From Hyaloperonospora brassicae (taxonomy: Eukaryota; Oomycota; Peronosporomycetes; Peronosporales; Peronosporaceae): a stretch of DNA of 64,000 nucleotides. The stretch covers positions 124,001 through 188,000 of the forward strand of contig CANTFL010000136.1 of the NCBI GenBank assembly GCA_947650285.1, written 5' to 3'. Below are positions 58,657 through 64,000 of this stretch, one piece after another. Made by a program: the position numbers and the translations under genes. The number at the start of each line of letters is the position of its first letter. The stretch's first letter is position 1. The notes beneath the pieces were generated by a model. It saw only the letters and a list, made by a program, of their open reading frames with translations. It was not told where the DNA came from and ran no database searches.

Positions 58657-59791
58657 ATGGCCGGAGCCACTGGACCGACTGCTAAGACACCACGGGGTGT
58701 CCCACAAGATACGCCTAGACGCGGCTCTCCAGTGATTCCGTCCACCTCACTCGCAGTCGTCGAGGATGGATTAGCTCGCGAGAGAGTGCAGCAAGACGAT
58801 AGGATCCTCGCCTCGCTTGCCGCACTCATCGATCGACTCGCGAGCCTCAAGTCGTCGAGAGAGTGCTAGATAAGCAGGAGCACACGCTCGGAGACGTGAA
58901 GAGCGTACTGTACGCCTCGAAACTCTGCGCCAACATGCGCGGTCGACCGATGAAGATCGACGCGATCGGAGACGCGGAGGAATAGGCACTGGTGCTGCGG
59001 GGGTACCCGCGACCTATCTTGGCGCGTCGCGATTCGCATCGCTCGAGCGACCCCGCGCGCGCAAAGCACCTCAGCCGCACCAGAGCGCACCAGCGTATGC
59101 ACCACCTCCACAGACCTATGCAGCGCCACCGCCGCCGCAACAAGCCGCTCCTCCGCAAGCTAATGTGCGCTCGGGCCTCAACGGCTATGGAATGCCGTCG
59201 GCAAGCCAGCGGAAGTTAAATAAACGCAAATTTGATAGTACGTAGCTGTACCGCGGACTCGGAAGCGGATTCTTCGACTGGGGTCGCACGTTTCTGCGCG
59301 CGGTGATCATAGCGAAAGCGTCATGTGGTTTTGGATGGACCGAAGACTTCACGGCGACCTGCTTGGTCACTTTCTCGCCGGCACGGCTGAGAGATACTAT
59401 CACAAGCAGGTCAAAATATGGTGGATGCAGACAGCCACACTGGAGTACTTCATAGAGACCTCCTGAGCATGTTTACGACGTCAATCACTGCGAGCCAGGC
59501 GATGAAGTTATTCATGGCTAAGAAGGACGAACACCGCACCTGGGCCGAGCACTTCATGTATATGGTATCCGACTGCGAGGCGCGTGGTGATGCCTACTCT
59601 CTTGTTCTCGATAACATCGTCCGACACGCTTCGCCGGAGCTGATGAACCTAATGCGCTCCAAGTATAAACCCACGCTAGTCGACTACCTGCGCCACGCCG
59701 ACAGCTGTCGCACTTCGCGCAGTCCATCGAGCACGGAAGCAGCGCAGTGGGTTGTGAGGTCGTCGCTGCGCACGTGGAAGGCAAATCCATG
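58657..59791 (+). pseudogene. copia 2 gag
   Basis: Starts with ATG at 58657, 13 bp after the LTR (MAGATGPTAKTPRG). The first frame stops at 58869; the homology to copia 1 continues in other frames (RKLNKRKFDS, GLGSGFFDWGRTF) and then in 59418-59791 (AMKLFMAKKDEHRTWAEHFM), a copia gag segment. Several shifts separate the parts. Confidence 0.72.
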
Positions 59792-60280
59792 AGCGCGATC
59801 ACGTGCTTCCGATGCGGGCGACCGGGGCACATCGCGGCCTACTGTATAGCACAAGTAGTGTGCGACGACAAGACAAAAGCGGAGAGTGGAGGAGCCAGCA
59901 TGATCTTTGCGACGACCGAGAAGCGCCGTGTGGACACGAAGAAGCGCAACAGGAAGAAGAAGGGCTCGTGCGGAAAGGACGCCGCAGCGAGCAATTCAAG
60001 CGACGGAGCGCGACCCATGGACGACTCATGCGGCTTCGTGCTTGCGGCGTACGATGCCGCGGGTGCCTACCAAAAAGCATGGATCCTCGACAGCAGCGCA
60101 AGCCGGCATCTGGTCAACGACGAGTTGCTGCTGCTCAAATCGACAATTTGCAGCCACGAGATCGCGATGGCAGACGGCGGGTCGCTGCACCTGACGCGTG
60201 TCGGCAGCGCACGCCTCAAGGTTCTCACGCGCGGCGCAGAGGCGGTCGTGACGCTCACGGGTGTGTACTTGGCGCCGTGA
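59747..60280 (+). pseudogene. copia 2 CCHC and protease
   Basis: Zinc knuckle CFRCGRPGHIAAYC and a retropepsin-like motif WILDSSASRHLVND. The usual DSGA-type motif here reads DSSAS, with Ser in place of the active-site Gly, which should disable the protease. The stop is at 60278. Confidence 0.82.
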
Positions 60281-60334
60281 CTGGCAAAGAACATAGTCTC
60301 GTACGTCAAGCTCGAGAACAAAGGGTATACCCTC

Positions 60335-61543
60335 GTGCACGACGGCGACAAGCACTCGCTCGCTCGGAATAGCGATCGTGCGGTCACGTTTGATGTAGCT
60401 ATCGACAGCAACGTGCTGTATGTTGTGACGAAGGCTAAGCGCGAAAAGGAGGATGCAGGTGGCGACAGGATCATGGTGGCGCTTCAAGCGCATGCAACGG
60501 AAACCAACGCCGACGTGCCGCAAGAAGGCTCTCCGTTCCACTGGCACCAGCGACTCGGCCACCTCGTATTCGACACGATCGAACGCATGGAGCGCAATCC
60601 GACATCGGGCATTCGGCTGAGCAGCAACAAACCCATGGCGTGCACGTCGTGCCTTGAGGTCAATCAAACGCGCAACGCGCAGTCGCAACAATACAGCGGC
60701 GCGCACTCTCCCATCGATCGCATCGGCGGCGTCATCTGCTCGGACCTGAAGGGTCCCATGTAGTCGCAGGATCAACTCGGCAATCGTTATCTTGTGAACT
60801 TCATTGATCACAATTGCAACTACTGCCGAGTCTTCCTCGCGCGCACGGAGGACGCTGCATCGAAGCAGTTCGAGGCTTTCTTCGTTCACTTCTAGAAGCT
60901 CTTCGGGTTCAAGATTCACGTGCTCCGCACGGACGGCGGCGGGGAATACGCCGACGTGGAACCGTTTTGCGAGAGCATGGGCGTCGCGCGCTAAGTGTCG
61001 GAGGCGCGCAACCAAGCTTCAAACGACAAGGCGGAACGAATGCACCGGACAGTGCTGAACCTCGCGCGCATCATGATGATTTACTGCGCGCTGCCGCTGA
61101 CTTTCTGGTGAGACGCTGCTCAATACGCCGTGCACATCCTCAACCGCTGTGTTTCACGCGAGCAATGCAAAGAGAGCATCACCACTCGAGATGCTGGCGG
61201 GCAATACACCGGGTATGCGCGGAATCGTCGTCTTCGGCTCCCATGCAACGTGTACAGGGAACCGCGCAAGAACTCGCTGCTTCAGCGCTCGAATGGCGTC
61301 ATAATTGTCGGTATCAGCGAGGATACTAAGGGCTTCAAGGTGATGCAACCGCGGTCCAACAAAGTGGTCGTCACGCAACACATCAAGAACATCGAGACGC
61401 TGACGGAGACGCAAAATACGCGCAACTCCAGCGCGCGATGGACGTCGGCGATCGAGCAGGAGACCTGGAGGAGCCGAAGATCTGGAGGATCCGGACGCAC
61501 CAACGGCAGAAGCGGCGAACGATGGTCGCGCAGAGGGCAATAG
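60335..61543 (+). pseudogene. copia 2 integrase region
   Basis: GAG-pre-integrase HWHQRLGHLVFDTIERM and CTSCLEVNQTRN, then the integrase core FIDHNCNYCRVF, HVLRTDGGGEYADV (catalytic Asp) and SEARNQASNDKAERMHRTVL (catalytic Glu region). In-frame stops at 60761 (TAG), 60893 (TAG), 60992 (TAA) and 61109 (TGA) interrupt it. Confidence 0.82.
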
Positions 61544-61737
61544 CGAGACGCGAAAGACAGGGGAAAGCGATGGACGCGATCGGCGTATGGAACAAGCGGC
61601 GCGTCGAAACTCGCAGAAAGGGCTGCTCGTCAGGAGGAGACAGCTGCGAGTGGAGAGGTCGTGAACGCTGCTTTTGAGCACGAACCGCTCGACTACGGAC
61701 AGGCGATGTGCAGTGGCGAGCACGAAGGGTGGGGTAG

Positions 61738-63330
61738 GCGCTGAAAGAGGAGATCGTCGCGCTCGAGGCGAACGACCTCTGGACGATCACAAAGCGAGCG
61801 CCATGGACGCACGCGCTGCACACCAAATGGGTCTACATGACCAAGACGGATGCACAGGGCGACATAGAGAGGCTGAAGAAGCGATTGGTGGCGTGTGACA
61901 ACTAGAAGGTGCTAGGCGTCGACGTCACGCTCACCTTCGATGCCGTGATGAACCTGTCGATGGAAAAATGATCCTGGCGCTTGCGGCTACGTGGACCGCG
62001 CCTGTCAAGAACGGAGACGTTCCCCAACGCCTTCTTCAAAGCGGACAAAGACCCGCACCACCGCATCTTCCTACAGATGCCGCGCGGCATGCCGGTCTCG
62101 GGGGAGACGCTGCGAGCGCAAGGCGTTGCGAACGCGAGCGAGCTGGTGCTGGACCTGCGATAGAGCCTGTATAGTCTCAAGCAGTCAGTTCGGCTGAGAA
62201 GCCAGCTGCTGCACTCGAAGCTCGCTGCTGCCGTTTCAAGCGGTGCGAGAGAAATACATGTGCTTCGACTTGGAAGCGCGAAGGCGACGACCTAGTCGTG
62301 GTCGACGTGTTTGTCGACGATCTCCTCGCGACAGGGACGAGCGCGAAGGCGGTCGAACTGTTCTTTGCAAGCCTCGCGTATTTGTTGATAAATGATTTGG
62401 GGCGTGTAAGCAAGTTCTGGGCATGCGCGTGACGCACATCGGTCATCGCAGGTACACGCTCGATCAAGAAGAGGTCATCGCGGGTACGCGCTCGATCAGG
62501 AAGAGGTCATCGGCGGCCTCCTGCGCGATAACGGGCTCGCCGAAGCCAAATCGACGTGAATGCCGATCGACGACAACTGCTACGAGCTGTAGGAGGGCGA
62601 CGCGGAGCCTCTTAGGATGCCAAGCGTGCGACCAGGACCGACAGTGCGCCAGTTCCAGTCGCTGGTCGGATCGCTGCTCTTGGTGGCGCGTTGCACGTGC
62701 CCTGACGTTGCGTTTGCGGTGCACAAGGTCACGAGACGAGCACACGCGCCTCCACTGGCAGAATGGAATATGGCTAAACGCGCCGCGATAACTCAAGGGT
62801 ACGGCAGCGCTTAAGGTCGCGATGATCCCAGAAGACAACCCGGGTGCGGCGATGCGCCTGGAAGCGTTCAGCGACGCTATTTTGCAGCCGACAAGACGAG
62901 CCGGAAGTCAATGACGGGCGGCATCGAGACGCTGAACAGGATGGCCGTTATCTGGGGTGCGTGGAAGCAGGGAGGTGTCTGCCTGTCGACGATGGAGGCG
63001 GAGTTTGTCACGGCGAGTGAGGTCGCGCGCGAGCTGATAGGTCTGCGCGAGATTTGCGCGAATTCGGCGTGGATCTTGCGCTCCCAATTCAGCTGAGGGT
63101 AAACAACCAAGCGGCGATCGCGCAAATCGCGGGCGAGGCATAGTCGCTGAAGACGAAACACGTGGATGTGTTCCTCAAGTTCCTCTGCTACCACTCGCGT
63201 CGCGGCATCATCGCGGCGAGCTACGTCAGGTCGGAGCATATGCTCTCAGACCTCCTCACGAAGGCGTTCGACGCGACGTAGCTCTCGACACTGCGTGCTC
63301 TCGTGCGCATCGGGTAAGAAAAGATCAAGG
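61738..63330 (+). pseudogene. copia 2 reverse transcriptase and RNase H
   Basis: RT begins LKEEIVALEANDLWTI and KWVYMTKTDAQGDIERLKK; the active site is VVDVFVDDLLATGTS (62300-62340). Later blocks are SLVGSLLLVARCTCPDVAF and RNase H SMTGGIETLNRMAVIWGAWK, LSTMEAEFVTASEVARELIG and KTKHVDVFLKF. TAG stops at 61903, 62161, 62590, 63141 and 63279 plus shifts break it. Confidence 0.82.
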
Positions 63331-63430
63331 ACGATCAAGGGTGTTCAAGGAGCTCAATGATAGAGGAGCACTAGGAAAAAGACAAATGCAGGCTCAAGAT
63401 ATGGGAACGGATGTGAGGGGAAGTCACGAC

Positions 63431-63440
63431 CGAGGAGGAA
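63431..63440 (+). promoter_or_regulatory. copia 2 polypurine tract
   Basis: CGAGGAGGAA lies directly before the 3' LTR: a short purine-rich tract in the expected place for plus-strand priming. Confidence 0.65.
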
Positions 63441-63732
63441 TATTGAAAATGTTGGAATGGATGCAAGGGCACGAAAAGACGATCGGAGTGTTTGGCCGGT
63501 GACTTGGGGTTTATTTGGGACCATGGTGTCATAAACTCGCTGTGCGCAGAAGGTGGACGCAGACTGACAAGCAGAATAGTGATTTTATCGGGTAGTCAGA
63601 ATGCGTGCGAGATAGATGACTGGAGCATAGGGCTTTGGCGAGTACGGAAGAGAATAGAAAACTAGTAAGATGCGATTTTGAATCTTATTGTTCACCTACC
63701 GCTTCCTTCTCGCAACACGCATCTTGCCTACA
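63441..63732 (+). repeat. copia 2 3' LTR
   Basis: 292 bp, starting TATTGAAAATG (the canonical TG is TA here) and ending CCTACA, followed by GAACG at 63733-63737. Confidence 0.95.
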
Positions 63733-63893
63733 GAACGATCATTAGAAGGCACCACACATCGAAGCTCGCTTCACCTCATGCGCACTGTTTTGCGCTGCGT
63801 CGCAGGTCAAATATCCCTCTACTTCTTGTAACGATGATAATTTGTCTTTAGGATCGACCTTGAAAATTTTAGAATCAGGAGCGTTAATGAACA

Positions 63894-63995
63894 TCAATTT
63901 AGTTTTAGAATTTAAAGACCTTCAGATCCAATCACTTGTTTAATGTATGGAGTGAAGGCTCGTTAGCGAAAACTGAAGGCGTATTAACAGTTCCC
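63894..63995 (-). repeat. MULE terminal inverted repeat, right
   Basis: Reverse complement begins GGGAACTGTTAATAC and shares GCCTTCAGTTTTCGCTAA with the left repeat. The window ends five bases later. Confidence 0.8.
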
Positions 63996-64000
63996 TTTTT

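Larger units (their letters stand above)
58352..63732 (+). mobile_element. Ty1/copia retrotransposon 2, full length, inactive
   Basis: A 5381-bp element with two 292-bp LTRs, a GAACG target duplication, a polypurine tract before the right LTR and gag-pol in copia order (gag, CCHC, protease, integrase, RT, RNase H). The LTRs differ at only five positions, so insertion is recent compared with the gypsy element, yet gag-pol has several frameshifts and about nine in-frame stops. Its GC content is higher than that of copia 1. It sits inside the MULE. Confidence 0.93.
54621..63995 (+). mobile_element. MULE DNA transposon with nested copia element
   Basis: Ends are defined by long inverted repeats (54621-54712 and 63894-63995). 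Inside are a broken Mutator-like transposase (55.39-56.9 kb) and an unassigned minus-strand fragment (57.6-58.3 kb). A copia element at 58352-63732 inserted later, with a GAACG target duplication. Without it, the MULE is about 4.0 kb. The repeats are roughly 80 percent identical. The host duplication (8-11 bp for MULEs) cannot be tested because only five bases remain after the right end; they are TTTTT, and the left flank reads CTTTTTAGG. Confidence 0.72.

Noticed and set aside
60761..63281. TAG reassigned to glutamine
   Set aside because: All host genes here use TAG or other stops normally (PEX19 ends in TAG), CAG is used as Gln within the same element, and frameshifts also break it; mutation is the simpler explanation.

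Overview
The window is nuclear DNA of a filamentous eukaryote, almost certainly an oomycete (Peronosporales-like: Phytophthora or downy mildew). The evidence is compact protein-coding genes on both strands, short GT-AG introns (mostly 65-130 nt), GC-rich exons, a paired family of membrane-anchored aspartic proteases, SPX, PX-RING and MSP proteins, and interspersed decayed Ty1/copia, Ty3/gypsy and MULE transposons. There are no operons or bacterial signals, and I saw no tRNA, rRNA or CRISPR array. No species is claimed. Exon structures below were built by hand from GT-AG sites, reading frame and family homology.

Layout. From 1 to 32.7 kb the DNA is gene-dense: an ankyrin/coiled-coil protein (-), CTP synthase (-), two tandem secreted/type I membrane aspartic proteases (+,+), an SPX-domain protein (+), a VAP-like MSP protein with a C-terminal hydrophobic segment (-), a FAR1/WRKY-GCM1-like zinc-binding protein (-) divergent from a nucleolin-like RNA-binding protein (+), a GPATCH1-type G-patch splicing factor (-), a PX-RING protein (-), a START-domain lipid-transfer protein (+), a double-MSP protein (-) and a 10-exon PEX19 (+). 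From 34 to 45.6 kb lies a decayed copia element abutted by a complete but dead minus-strand gypsy element with diverged LTRs. From 47.3 to 50.7 kb is a 53BP1-like tandem-BRCT protein (-). From 51 kb to the end the DNA is gene-poor: AT-rich sequence, a candidate non-autonomous element with inverted subterminal repeats (53.45-54.62 kb), and a MULE with roughly 95-bp terminal inverted repeats (54.62 to 63.995 kb). The MULE carries a broken transposase and a possible captured gene fragment, and a younger copia element (292-bp LTRs, 5-bp target duplication) is nested inside it.

How it fits together. The single-copy genes are housekeeping: pyrimidine nucleotide synthesis, peroxisome biogenesis, ribosome biogenesis/splicing, membrane contact and lipid transfer, phosphate sensing, DNA-damage signalling. 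The aspartic protease pair is the locally expanded, probably surface-acting family. Points most worth a second look: the nested transposon stack, Gln-to-stop changes in the young copia element, two frame slips in the nucleolin RGG tail, intron differences between the tandem proteases, the FAR1-like regulator, and the BRCT protein with an unusual C-terminal extension.
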